A DNA stretch of 64,000 bases from Bacteroidota bacterium (GTDB taxonomy: Bacteria; Bacteroidota; Bacteroidia; Flavobacteriales_D; Crocinitomicaceae). The position numbers and the translations under genes are program-made. Numbering within the stretch: position 1 is the stretch's first letter; the number at the start of each line of letters is the position of its first letter. The notes beneath the pieces are model-generated. The model was not told where the DNA came from and made no database searches. It saw only the letters and a list, made by a program, of their open reading frames with translations. The stretch lies in assembly GCA_006226425.1 (NCBI GenBank), contig SBGX01000034.1, positions 1 to 64,000 of the forward strand, given 5' to 3'. Shown here piece by piece: positions 51,849-61,900 of the stretch.

Positions 51849-51894
51849 TTTCAAAAATTTAATCTAACTTGCAAGGGAAACCGAAGCTGATGCG

Positions 51895-53712
51895 ATGAGA
51901 GTTTTACAACAATCCAGATTCCTTTTAGTACTTTGTTTCATGATCTTTTGGGGAGGAACAGATGTCCTTTCTCAGCATACTTTTACACGACGCTACGTAA
52001 AGACAACCTATGATTACGTGAGCGACGTCGCCCTGGATGATCACGGAAACACCTATTTGTTAGGGGCATCATCGCTCTGTTTCAATGGTGCTTGTGGAAA
52101 TTGGGACCTGGTGTTGGTGAAATTGGATCCAGCGGGTGAGGTTGTATTTAAAAAAGCGTATACTCTGGGAGCTAATTCAGAGGGGAAGGGGAAAATTTTA
52201 GTAGATGGAAAACGCCTGGTCATTTATGGAGAGTTGGGAGAAGCACGTTTTTTTCGATTAGAATTAGATTTGGATGGCGAATTACTTCATTGTCGAAGTT
52301 ATCAGTCCGATCTGGCAGTAAGTTACATCACGAATTTTGTGAAGTTTCCGACCGGAAAGGAATACATCAGGGTAAGCGGAAAGGAGAATGGGAAGTATCA
52401 CAACTACCTGCTTGAAACAGATAATTTGGGTCAGTCAACCAGATTGCGAGATAGCCTGGATTTTAGTTTGATGAAGCGGGATGCTGTTGGGAACATGTAC
52501 ATTGCTTCAAGAACTCGCCTGGCCAAATATGCTTCAGATGAATCCCTTATCTGGTCAGTGAATTTTAAGTCTTTGTGCCCCAATTTTAATATGCTTGGTT
52601 CGGAACGCATCATTGATTTTTCGATTGGAGATCAGGGACAAATTGCATTAATGTATTACATGGTCTCCAAAAAGCATGTGGTATTGGCTATGCTGGATGA
52701 AGATGGACAGGTCCTTAGACAGCATCGTTTTTATGATGAGGCAGATCGGATCACCTTTGAGGCTTCCCGTGTACGATATGCAAACAATGGCCGAATCTAT
52801 GTAAGTTCTCTGTTAATTCCTGGTCCTTCCGTTGGATTGTTTTATACGAATGACGAGTTTACAGAAACAAGCCCTCTTAAAGTAATTGATTACGGGGTGT
52901 TGAAAACAACGCAAGGACTGTTTTTGCTTCTGAATCAAGATCAAAGTGTGGTTTCAGCCGCCTCAGCTGGTTACAACCCGAATTCAGCGGTTATTGATGT
53001 GCTGAAGTCAGATGCAAATTTACTAATTGGCGATAGCTGTTCGTTGGACAGCGTGGCATTGCTCCAAACTGAATCTTGTTTATATGAAATTGCCCAGGAC
53101 GTGGATCTTTGGAAAGGAAAGGACATTTCATTACCGGTGGAAGAAGACCTAACAGGATTGGTTCAGATAACGACCATTGATATGAATGAATGGTTTTGTG
53201 GAAATTGTATTCAGCCGAAAGCGGATTTTGACTATGAACAGAGTGGGAATACAATTCATCTAAATGCATTGGGGCCACATCATTTTGACTATGAATGGAT
53301 CTATGGAGACGGAAATGCATCGTTCTTCAAAGGGATTAAAGTCGCACAGCATAGTTACCAACAAGCCGGAAATTATGAACTCTGTTTGGTTGTGCATAAT
53401 GATTGTGGGACAGATACGCTTTGTAAAAACGTAGAGTTATCCTTTTTGGGAATCGAAAATCCCGCATTGGATGAATCAGGCTTTTCGATTTTTCCGAATC
53501 CCGGGAGAGGAATCTTTCAATTAATTACTCCTAAAGAAGACAAGGACGGAATACTAAGAGTTTATAACTGTTGGGGAGTATTGATTCGGGAACAGAAGTT
53601 GGAGGGGAATCCTGAACTGGATTTGTCTGGAGAAAGTCCAGGAATCTACATCGTTCAGTATTATGAAAAATCTGAATTAAAATCGCGTCAACGGATTATC
53701 CTGAGTAAATAA
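51895..53712 (+). CDS. T9SS-sorted secreted protein with PKD domain
   Basis: This 605-aa protein has a signal peptide (SRFLLVLCFMIFWGGTDVLSQ), a repetitive beta-propeller-like region of about 380 residues (DVALDDHGNTYLLGASS, LVLVKLDPAGEV, MLDEDGQVLRQHRF) resembling SBBP-type repeats, a PKD domain (about 440-520; FDYEWIYGDGNASFFKG, HSYQQAGNYELCLVVHN) and a C-terminal T9SS type A sorting domain (FSIFPNPGRGIFQL; PGIYIVQYYEKSELKSRQ in part). It is transcribed in the same direction as the beta-helix gene, separated by a terminator. Confidence 0.88.
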   Translation: MRVLQQSRFLLVLCFMIFWGGTDVLSQHTFTRRYVKTTYDYVSDVALDDHGNTYLLGASSLCFNGACGNWDLVLVKLDPAGEVVFKKAYTLGANSEGKGKILVDGKRLVIYGELGEARFFRLELDLDGELLHCRSYQSDLAVSYITNFVKFPTGKEYIRVSGKENGKYHNYLLETDNLGQSTRLRDSLDFSLMKRDAVGNMYIASRTRLAKYASDESLIWSVNFKSLCPNFNMLGSERIIDFSIGDQGQIALMYYMVSKKHVVLAMLDEDGQVLRQHRFYDEADRITFEASRVRYANNGRIYVSSLLIPGPSVGLFYTNDEFTETSPLKVIDYGVLKTTQGLFLLLNQDQSVVSAASAGYNPNSAVIDVLKSDANLLIGDSCSLDSVALLQTESCLYEIAQDVDLWKGKDISLPVEEDLTGLVQITTIDMNEWFCGNCIQPKADFDYEQSGNTIHLNALGPHHFDYEWIYGDGNASFFKGIKVAQHSYQQAGNYELCLVVHNDCGTDTLCKNVELSFLGIENPALDESGFSIFPNPGRGIFQLITPKEDKDGILRVYNCWGVLIREQKLEGNPELDLSGESPGIYIVQYYEKSELKSRQRIILSK

Positions 53713-53722
53713 GGAAATCGGA

Positions 53723-54535
53723 TTACAAACCATATTTCTCAAAATCAATCTCCAAATGGAGGTCTTTGCTTCGTCCTTTGGCTAGCTCGATCAAGTCGCG
53801 TTTTTGTTGGAGGATACTGGAATCAAGATTGTCTTCCCTAATGAACAGGAGCGGCCAGGGAAAAACGATGCCCCGGAAATCAATTAGGGTTTCCAAATAA
53901 GATTCCAGATTCAATGAAAGGGGAAGCGGCCCATCTTCCAGTACCAAGTGTATTGCTGAAGTGTTTTCATCCTGATGATCCAGTTTGTAAATGGTAAAGC
54001 AATCAGGATGCAAGCTAAATGCTTCCAGAAAAATACTGTTCGTAAAAATTTGTTTGAGGTCGATCTCTGATGGTCGTTCAACAATAAATTCCAGGTTCTC
54101 CTCATATCGTTCCGGGGCAAGAATCGGTTCCTGCAGAAATTGGTAAATACCCGTTTCGTCATGCATTCGATATAAACTATCCAGCCCACCTAAAGCAGCT
54201 TCCATGGGGAGCAGACCAAAGTGAATGAGCGAATTTGTTTTTTGTGGATCGTGTAGTCGAAAGCTAAAACCGTCACATGCCGTCCAAAATTCGATGAGTC
54301 TGTTGGGTATGGACAAAGGACAAAGCCCTTGGTATTTTTCCAGGAGAAAATCCTTTATGCCAGGATTGATGTGATATCCCTTGTTCAGGGCATTTGAGAG
54401 CCAATTTTCATCGGCGTTGGATTCCAGGTAGCCATTCCTGGATAAAAAGAAATCCCAGCTTTCCGGATCATAACAAACAAGGTTTTTGTGTCGATCAAAT
54501 TCCTGGCTCAGTCGGTGGAGTTCCGTTTCATTCAT
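53723..54535 (-). CDS. Hypothetical protein, possibly SMI1/KNR4-like
   Basis: No certain family. The 270-aa cytoplasmic protein has a central stretch (IPNRLIEFWTACDGFSFRL ... IHFGLLPMEAALGGLDSLY) that resembles the core of SMI1/KNR4 or SUKH-type immunity domains, but I could not confirm it. Its gene runs just downstream of the esterase gene (2 bases), so the two form an operon. Confidence 0.6.
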   Translation of the reverse strand: MNETELHRLSQEFDRHKNLVCYDPESWDFFLSRNGYLESNADENWLSNALNKGYHINPGIKDFLLEKYQGLCPLSIPNRLIEFWTACDGFSFRLHDPQKTNSLIHFGLLPMEAALGGLDSLYRMHDETGIYQFLQEPILAPERYEENLEFIVERPSEIDLKQIFTNSIFLEAFSLHPDCFTIYKLDHQDENTSAIHLVLEDGPLPLSLNLESYLETLIDFRGIVFPWPLLFIREDNLDSSILQQKRDLIELAKGRSKDLHLEIDFEKYGL

Positions 54536-54537
54536 GT

Positions 54538-55704
54538 CTAGCGATTTAGTTGTTCCAGTTCGACAAAGAGTTCTTTCTTCTCTTCATCGGAATAAAATTC
54601 GCTATTTTGAATGGATTGACGAAATGCTTGAAGACTTTTTGAATGATCCCGACCAAGTTTAGTTTCGGTTTCAGCAATATATAACCAGGCTTCCGAGAAA
54701 GAAGGGTAGTTTTTGATAAGAATTTTCCAGGCCTGGATCGCCTGTTCGTAATCTGAGTTCCCATAAAATTGCCAACCCTTTCCGTTCAGAACCCCAAGCG
54801 AAAAACGTAAATCGGAACCGTAATGTACCCGAACTTCTTTTTCCAGCCCTCGAATCGTATCGAAATTTTGTTGAGATTCATCCAGATAGATAGCCTGTTG
54901 GGCAGACCAATGGGCAAAGATTTCATACAAGGCTCTTCCGATGATTAATCCTGGTGTGGCATTGTGATCGGCGTGAGGGAAATGCCAGCCGATGAGATTC
55001 AATGTTGGGTTTTGAACTGTATTTAGTTTTTCTTCCATGGCTCGAAAATCTTCCGGATAATCATCCCCAATTCCGAAGCGGTAGTATTTATTGGAGGAAA
55101 ATTCGCGGTGAGACAGGGAAGACATGGAATCAATCAAATTGACATTTTTTTCGCGGAAAAAAGGACTCAAGGAAATAACGGCATTCAAATCATCAGGATA
55201 CTGCTGGAAGAGTGAAGTGGTGAAATAGCCGTAACGGGAATGTCCAATAAATAGGCGGAAGTCACTTGCTTTCCATTCGTTTTCAGCAAGGGGGATCAGC
55301 TCCTGAAACAAAAAATGTTCATTTGCTCGGGCCAGTCCTTTCGAATTTGTCGCTACCGGGAGGGTTTCCGCATATCTGAACTGCTGAGTAGAGGCGACGC
55401 TGACCACAATACAGGAAGGCATTTGTTCCGTAGAAGTGAGGTAGTCAATTGTCCGGAGAATATAGCCGTGACTCCGTTCATTTTGGCTGTCAAAGACGAT
55501 GATTAACGGATACTTTTGATTGGAGTTACTTTGCCATTCGATGGGGACACTGACTTTGATATCTCGCTCGAACTTAAGTGACGGAGAGTAAAGACTGGTA
55601 TCCTTCAGGACTTTGTAACGCTCGTATTTTTGCCCATACAATTGAAGGACAGAAGCAAAGAACATGGTAAAACAGGTAATGCGAAGTATTGACGAGGTAT
55701 TCAT
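54538..55704 (-). CDS. Secreted esterase D-like alpha/beta hydrolase with C-terminal TPR-like helices
   Basis: This 388-aa protein has a signal peptide (LRITCFTMFFASVLQLYGQ), an esterase D/enterochelin-esterase type alpha/beta hydrolase fold (about 50-290) with nucleophile in FIGHSRYGYF and a probable catalytic His in HFPHADHNATPG, and a short TPR-like C-terminus (YEQAIQAWKILIKNYPSFSEAWLYIAETETKLG in part). A substrate cannot be told. It is upstream of the 270-aa gene in the same operon. Confidence 0.87.
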   Translation of the reverse strand: MNTSSILRITCFTMFFASVLQLYGQKYERYKVLKDTSLYSPSLKFERDIKVSVPIEWQSNSNQKYPLIIVFDSQNERSHGYILRTIDYLTSTEQMPSCIVVSVASTQQFRYAETLPVATNSKGLARANEHFLFQELIPLAENEWKASDFRLFIGHSRYGYFTTSLFQQYPDDLNAVISLSPFFREKNVNLIDSMSSLSHREFSSNKYYRFGIGDDYPEDFRAMEEKLNTVQNPTLNLIGWHFPHADHNATPGLIIGRALYEIFAHWSAQQAIYLDESQQNFDTIRGLEKEVRVHYGSDLRFSLGVLNGKGWQFYGNSDYEQAIQAWKILIKNYPSFSEAWLYIAETETKLGRDHSKSLQAFRQSIQNSEFYSDEEKKELFVELEQLNR

Positions 55705-55867
55705 AATTGTGGTTGTTTTTTTTGAAATAAGACAATCATCAATTGAAATACCCTACCTGTTGGTTGAATAATTTAATTGTTATATCGCTAAAAAGATTTC
55801 TACAAGTTGCTTTGGTCAGGAGACACCAAATCTGGTTACGTTCACATAGTTCGCTAAAGACAATCAG

Positions 55868-56494
55868 TTAATTCAAAGCATTAGATCTCAAAAACTGCTG
55901 GGCGCTTGATGGACTTAGTTCAATCACTATTTCGTTTCTACGGTTGATCATTTCGTAAGGAGCATTGTAGCCAAAATAGCTGTATTTAGAGGCAAAATTC
56001 AATTTGTTTTGATGCAACAGGCTTTTCAGCTTAGAAGCATATTTACGAATCTTTTCGTCGTTCGCCCAGCCACTAAATTTGATTGCGGCTACTACTTTTG
56101 AAGGCTCCCGGGTAAATTTGATTTCGGATTGATTAGGGACGGGAAGGTCTTTCAGGTCGTACTCCTTTGGAACCATAAACATCATGGTGACAGAATCCTC
56201 CATATTCATAGCGACAGGAGCAGTCATCGCAATTTTCTTTTGCTGATCGTTGCTCCCGAAAATATAACCCGCCAGATAACGAAATCCCTTTCCGGAGGTT
56301 TCCGAATAAGTAGATGCAGGCATAGTGACATAAATGAAATTACGAGGGAGGTATTCTCTGATCTCGAAACCTTCATATTGTTTGAGAACACGATAAGGGT
56401 AAGTCTCGATAGAACGATTGTATTTGGCCGTAAAGGATTGAAAAACAAGAAGTCCGAGAGCTAAAACTGACAGGGTGATGATGGACCATTTCAT
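55868..56494 (-). CDS. SOUL-family heme-binding-like protein
   Basis: This 208-aa protein has an N-terminal hydrophobic signal or anchor (IITLSVLALGLLVFQSF) and a SOUL/HBP domain: TYPYRVLKQYEGFEIREYLPRNFIYV (in part), FRYLAGYIFGSNDQQKKIAMTAPV, MMFMVPKEYDLKDLPVP, VAAIKFSGWANDEKI, and YNAPYEMINRRNEIVIEL. The SOUL family binds heme in some members; heme ligands are not conserved enough to claim it here. Single gene. Confidence 0.92.
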   Translation of the reverse strand: MKWSIITLSVLALGLLVFQSFTAKYNRSIETYPYRVLKQYEGFEIREYLPRNFIYVTMPASTYSETSGKGFRYLAGYIFGSNDQQKKIAMTAPVAMNMEDSVTMMFMVPKEYDLKDLPVPNQSEIKFTREPSKVVAAIKFSGWANDEKIRKYASKLKSLLHQNKLNFASKYSYFGYNAPYEMINRRNEIVIELSPSSAQQFLRSNALN

Positions 56495-56772
56495 GACTTT
56501 GCTTTTTTTAGAAACAAGTGAAGAACGAGAAAGTTTATTTTTGATTTTGGTTCATGGTAGGGAACAACCTTTAGTTAGTTCACCAATCACGGATCATCCA
56601 TTGTACGAGCAGTATTTTTCTTTCTCAAGAAATGTCAGCTTCAAGGTGAACCAGGAAATGATAGGTGATTTGTTCTGAAATGTGAAAAATTTGTGAAAAT
56701 GCGAAAATCTACTTGTTGGGAACTTTTGCTTTCGTAGATTTGTGTCTGATAAGAAGTATAAAAGAGAACTTC

Positions 56773-57156
56773 ATGCCTCGAAAGGGACTACATTTAGGAT
56801 TACTGATCGCATATTTATTTTATGCATTCCAGTCTTTCGGCATGGCTCCAACAGAGGCAGAATCCCGTGGGGAGGTAGTTCAGCAGGAATCTCAGACTTC
56901 AGAACATCACCAAAATCATTTTCAGGAAAATCACCATCAGCATCATGCCTTGCTTGGCCTTGCTGCGGAAAGTGGTTTGGAACTGGAACCGGATGAAGAA
57001 GATCTGGATTCGAAAGATGCCTTCCATGGTTATTATGTCCACTACATTCAACAAGAGGTTAGTCCAGAGTATTATGAGCTAAGACCTTTAACCTTAATCT
57101 GTACGCAAGCACCGCGTACGCCTCTTTTTATTTTGTTTGAGGTATTTCGACTGTGA
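56773..57156 (+). CDS. Small His-rich exported protein
   Basis: No family was recognised. The 127-aa product (ATG at 56773, chosen because it yields a signal-like N-terminus; 56713 would add 20 residues) has a hydrophobic segment (LGLLIAYLFYAFQSFG) followed by a His/Gln-rich stretch (EHHQNHFQENHHQHH, about residues 55-72) likely to bind metal ions, an acidic stretch and an aliphatic C-terminus. It is 80 bases upstream of the next + strand ORF and about 680 bases upstream of the RND adaptor, so it might be linked to metal efflux; this is inference. Confidence 0.6.
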   Translation: MPRKGLHLGLLIAYLFYAFQSFGMAPTEAESRGEVVQQESQTSEHHQNHFQENHHQHHALLGLAAESGLELEPDEEDLDSKDAFHGYYVHYIQQEVSPEYYELRPLTLICTQAPRTPLFILFEVFRL

Positions 57157-57168
57157 TTAATCGTTGAT

Positions 57169-57186
57169 ACCTCCATGCCTGGAGGT
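57169..57186. other. Hairpin between two small genes
   Basis: ACCTCCA-TGCC-TGGAGGT forms a 7-bp perfect stem with a 4-base loop just past the stop at 57156. No T run follows, so it is not a clear intrinsic terminator. Confidence 0.35.
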
Positions 57187-57236
57187 GCAGACATAGCGCT
57201 TAATCAAATGATTCATCAGTTGAATATTTCAAATAC

Positions 57237-57746
57237 ATGTGTTTGACGAAACAAAACAGGAACACTCATTTTTTGATAGACTTTCGTCGGGGATTCTCCA
57301 GACGAAAAACAGAAATTAACAGATTTAGAAAAGTAGGGTACAAACTAACCTCCTTCTTTTTGATTCTGTATTTGCTGGCAGGTCCTCTGTGCAGGGATTG
57401 TATCGAGAGCCTTCGGCAGAATGATTCTGCTCTTCCAACGGCAGTTTTTCAGCACCGGATTCATTCCGGAAGCATTCAAAAGAACAAACGCGGAATACGC
57501 GTTCACGAGAGATTGGTTTATGGGCAGGGAAGGGTTCTGATTGCTCTGTGCAAAGATGGAGATGAATTGGAAAAGGTCTGCAAACGAAAAGTTAAGCAGA
57601 TGGTGTCATCTCTGGCTTTCTTCGATGTAGAAGAACTCAAATCTTCAGAGGTCGAAAGACAATCTGAGTTCTTCAAAAAAGAGAGACCAGTGGCAGACTT
57701 GCCCAGGTATGTGAAGTACTGTTCGTTAAAAATCCCCAATTCCTAA
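57237..57746 (+). CDS. Hypothetical membrane-anchored or exported protein
   Basis: No family was recognised. The 169-aa product has a hydrophobic segment (residues about 37-53, LTSFFLILYLLAGPLC) with a close CRDC motif, a basic mid region (IQKNKRGIRVHERLVYGQG), and a Lys/Glu-rich C-terminus. The start is uncertain; later start codons may be used. It precedes the efflux operon by 93 bases. Confidence 0.45.
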   Translation: MCLTKQNRNTHFLIDFRRGFSRRKTEINRFRKVGYKLTSFFLILYLLAGPLCRDCIESLRQNDSALPTAVFQHRIHSGSIQKNKRGIRVHERLVYGQGRVLIALCKDGDELEKVCKRKVKQMVSSLAFFDVEELKSSEVERQSEFFKKERPVADLPRYVKYCSLKIPNS

Positions 57747-57839
57747 CTTGATATCAGTCCTTTAGGACCAAAGAAATCGTTCACATATCGTGAAAGAGAT
57801 ACGTGTGGGCCAAACTATCAATTTAAAAAAAAAAAGATC

Positions 57840-58970
57840 ATGAAATCAAGTTATTATATCATAAAAAATAAAGCATTTAGTGCATTGAATAAACGGTTCT
57901 TAATAGTACTTGGGGTGCTTGGAGCGGTTATCCTAAGCGCCTGTCATTCGGAAGAACATAAGGCAGAAGAACAAGTGAAGTTTCTGGTAAGTAGTCCGTA
58001 TAGAAAAGACACGGTATTTACTAAAGAATATGTTTGTCAGATCCGCTCTGTTCAGCATATTGAATTGCGGGCGCTCGAAAAGGGCTATCTGCAGCAAATT
58101 TATGTAGATGAAGGACAGCATGTCAAAAAGGGGCAGGTGATGTTCCAGATCATGCCCATGTTGTATGAAGCAGAAATGAAGAAGGCACAAGCCGAGGTGA
58201 GTTTTGCAGAAATCGAATATAAGAATACGAAACAGCTGGCGGATCAGGGAATTGTATCAGGAAATGAACTGGCCCTGGCCAAAGCCAAGTATGATAAAGC
58301 GAAAGCGGAGTTGCAGCTCTCTCAGGTCCATTTGAATTTCACAAAAGTAACCGCGCCCTTTGATGGAATCATGGATCGTTTTCATGTACGTTTAGGGAGT
58401 TTGCTGGATGAAGGAGAGTTGTTGACCACCTTGTCAGCTAATGACAAAATGTGGATTTATTTCAATGTTCCGGAAGCGGAGTATTTGAACTACATGTCCA
58501 AAATCAAGACAGACAGTTCGACCAGTGTAAAACTGCTCATGGCGAATCGGAAATTATTTAAATACCCCGGGAAAGTAACAGCCATTGAAGCAGACTTTAA
58601 CAATGAGACAGGGAACATTGCGTTTCGAGCCACTTTTCCGAATCCTGAAAGATTGCTTAGATATGGTGAAACAGGGAACATCTTGATGGAAGTGCCTTTA
58701 AAAGGTGCCTTGCTCATCCCGCAAAAAGCAACCTATGAGATTTTGGACAAAAAGTATGTTTACGTCATCGACAAAAACAATACCGTAAGATCTCGAAAAA
58801 TTGAGATTGGAGAAGAATTTACCCACTTATATGTAGTCAAAAAAGGGCTGAAAGAGGGAGATAAAATCTTGATTGAAGGACTTCGTAAGGTGAGAAGCGG
58901 TCAGAAGATCAAATATGATTTTGAGAAACCCGAAAAGGTCGTTTCTCATTTGGAATTGTTTGCGGAATAA
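57840..58970 (+). CDS. RND efflux periplasmic adaptor (AcrA/MexA-like lipoprotein)
   Basis: This 376-aa membrane-fusion protein links the RND pump to the outer membrane channel. It has a lipoprotein signal (GAVILSAC), a lipoyl/barrel-sandwich hybrid domain (KGYLQQIYVDEGQHVKKGQVMFQI in part; VTAPFDGIMDRFHVRLGSLLDEGELL in part) interrupted by an alpha-hairpin (KAQAEVSFAEIEYKNTKQL ... GIVSGNELALAKAKYDKAKAEL in part), then a beta-barrel and membrane-proximal domain. The upstream leader has an A tract directly before the ATG. First gene of the adaptor-pump-channel operon. Confidence 0.94.
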   Translation: MKSSYYIIKNKAFSALNKRFLIVLGVLGAVILSACHSEEHKAEEQVKFLVSSPYRKDTVFTKEYVCQIRSVQHIELRALEKGYLQQIYVDEGQHVKKGQVMFQIMPMLYEAEMKKAQAEVSFAEIEYKNTKQLADQGIVSGNELALAKAKYDKAKAELQLSQVHLNFTKVTAPFDGIMDRFHVRLGSLLDEGELLTTLSANDKMWIYFNVPEAEYLNYMSKIKTDSSTSVKLLMANRKLFKYPGKVTAIEADFNNETGNIAFRATFPNPERLLRYGETGNILMEVPLKGALLIPQKATYEILDKKYVYVIDKNNTVRSRKIEIGEEFTHLYVVKKGLKEGDKILIEGLRKVRSGQKIKYDFEKPEKVVSHLELFAE

Positions 58971-58985
58971 CTAAAAAAGAAGGAC

Positions 58986-61900
58986 ATGTTTAGTAGAATT
59001 ATACATAGACCTGTACTGGCGATCGTTATTTCGATAATTATCCTCTTTATAGGAACCCTGGCAATCAAGCAATTGCCTATCTCTCAGTTCCCGCAGATTG
59101 CCCCAACAACGGTGAATATTTTCATCGCCTATCCGGGAGCGAATGCGGATGTACTGGTGAAATCTACACTGATCCCCCTGGAGCGCTCCATTAACGGGGT
59201 ACAGGGAATGCGCTATATCGCAACCGATGCGACCAGTGCCGGTGAAGCGACCATCCGAGTGATTTTTGAGCCGGGTACCGATCCGAATCAGGCGGTGGTT
59301 CGGGTAAAGACCAGGGTCGACCAGGTCATGCCATTGCTCCCTCCACTGGTGCAACGTGAAGGGGTAGTGATCACCCCTGTTCAGCCCAGTATGTTGATGT
59401 ACGTCAACCTATATAGTAAAGACAAAGACGCCGACCAAAAATTCCTGTACAATTACGCGAACGTAAACATGATTCCGGAATTGAAACGGATCAAAGGGAT
59501 TGCCAGTGCTCAGATTCTTGGTAGCCGTCAGTATGCCATGCGGGTTTGGTTAAATCCGGATCGAATGCGGGCATACAATGTTTCAGCGGAAGAAGTAATG
59601 GAGGCAATGCAGGAACAGAGTATCATCGGACGCCCTGGGCGTTTGGGACAAAGTTCCGGGATTCAGGCCCAGTCTCTGGAATACGTTCTCGTTTATCAGG
59701 GGCGTTACAACAAACCGGAGCAGTATGGAGACATCATCATTCGGGCCAATGAAGAGGGGGAGACAATTCACCTCAAGGATTTGGCGGAAGTTGAGTTGGG
59801 GACGGAGTTCTTTGATATTTACTCCAACCTGGATGGACACCCATCGGCAGCAATCGTCCTGAAACAGTCGTATGGAACAAATGCGAGTGATGTTATTGAT
59901 CAGGTGAAAGAAAAGCTGAAGGAAATGGAAATCGATTTTCCAGAGGGAATGGACTTCAAAGTGAGTTATGACGTGTCACAATTCCTGGATGCATCGATTG
60001 AACAGGTTACCCATACACTGAGAGATGCTTTCCTGTTGGTGGCACTGGTCGTCTTCCTCTTTTTGGGAGATTGGAGATCGACACTGATCCCCATTATTGC
60101 TGTACCGGTTTCATTGATTGGAGCCTTTTTTGTGATGCAGTTATTCGGACTGTCGATCAACCTGATTACTCTGTTTGCATTGGTATTGGCCATTGGAATT
60201 GTGGTGGATGATGCCATTGTGGTGGTAGAGGCAGTCCATGCCAAGATGGAAGAGGAACATTTGTCTCCATATCACGCCGTGAAATCGGTCATGGGTGAGA
60301 TCAGTGGGGCGATCATAGCCATTACTCTGGTCATGGTATCCGTATTCGTTCCGATCGCATTTATGTCCGGACCGGTCGGGACTTTCTACCGTCAATTTTC
60401 GATCACGATGGCCAGTTCGATTATTTTATCAGCGATTGTGGCCCTGACGCTGACCCCGGTACTTTGTGCCATGATCCTCAAGAATAATCATGGTCAGCCA
60501 AGAAGGAGAACACCAGTTAATAGGTTCATTGACTGGTTCAACAGAGGTTTTGAAAAACTGACGGGAAGATACGTCGGCTTGCTAAAGCTGATCGTGAACC
60601 GACGCCTGCTGACTTTTGGGATTCTCATACTTTTCGGAGTCGGAATTTTTGTAGAGAATCAATCCTTGCCTGCGGGATTCATCCCGGGAGAAGATCAGGG
60701 GACGATTTATGCAATCATTCAAACGCCTCCAGGAGCAACCCTGGAACGAACGAATCAGGTATCAAGAGAACTGCAAAAGATTTGTGAGGAGATTGATGGA
60801 GTAGAATCCGTTTCGGCCCTGGCTGGATATGAGATTATGACCGAAGGGCGGGGATCCAATGCGGGAACTTGTCTGATTAACCTGAAAAAGTGGTCTGAGC
60901 GAGAGCATTCCGTGCATGAAGTCATGGAAGAGTTGGAGGAAAAGTCAAAAGACCTCGGGGCGATCATCGAATTCTTTGAACCGCCTGCCGTTCCTGGATT
61001 CGGATCTTCCGGTGGATTCTCCCTGCGTTTGTTGGACAAGACAAATTCAACGGGTTACCATGAATTTGAGAAAATCAACAATGATTTCATGGATGCCTTG
61101 AGAAAGAGGAAGGAAATCACCGGATTGTTTACCTTCTATGCAGCCAATTATCCTCAGTATGAGTTGCAAATTGACAATCAGGCGGCGATGCAGAAAGGAG
61201 TGTCGATCGGGAAGGCGATGGAAAATCTGAACATTCTGATAGGTAGTACCTATGAGCAGGGCTTCATTCGTTTTGGGCGTTTCTTTAAGGTATATACGCA
61301 GGCGGCACCTGAATTCAGAAGGTTCCCTTCCGATCTGGAAAAACTCTTTGTGAAAAATGAACGGGGAGAGATGGTGCCGTATTCCTCATTCATGACCCTC
61401 AAAAAGACACAGGGACCGAATGAGATCACCCGATATAACCTATATAACTCGGCCTCTATTCGAGGTTTGCCTGGGCCGGGATATACGAGTGGAGATGCGA
61501 TCAAAGTCATCAAGGAAGTCGCAGAAAAAAAGCTGCCCAAAGGTTATGATGTAGCCTGGGAAGGTTTGTCCTACGACGAAGCGGCCAGGGGGAATGAGGC
61601 GATTTATATTTTTATCGTCGTGCTTGTATTTGTTTACCTGGTACTCGCTGCACAGTACGAGAGTTTCTTGCTTCCTCTGGCGGTGATTATCTCTCTTCCT
61701 GCCGGGATTTTTGGTTCCTTCCTCCTGTTGAAAATGATGGGATTAGCCAATGATATTTATGCGCAGGTTGGATTGATCATGCTCGTAGGTTTGCTCGGTA
61801 AAAACGCTGTGTTGATCGTGGAGTTTGCGGTTCAGAAACGGAGACAGGGATCAACGATTCTGGAAGCAGCGATTGAGGGAGCCCGGGTTCGTTTCCGACC

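Noticed and set aside
56475-56678. 67-codon open frame on the + strand overlapping the start of the SOUL gene
   Set aside because: It is divergent over the SOUL start, has no signal, motif or plausible upstream signal, and looks like a chance frame.
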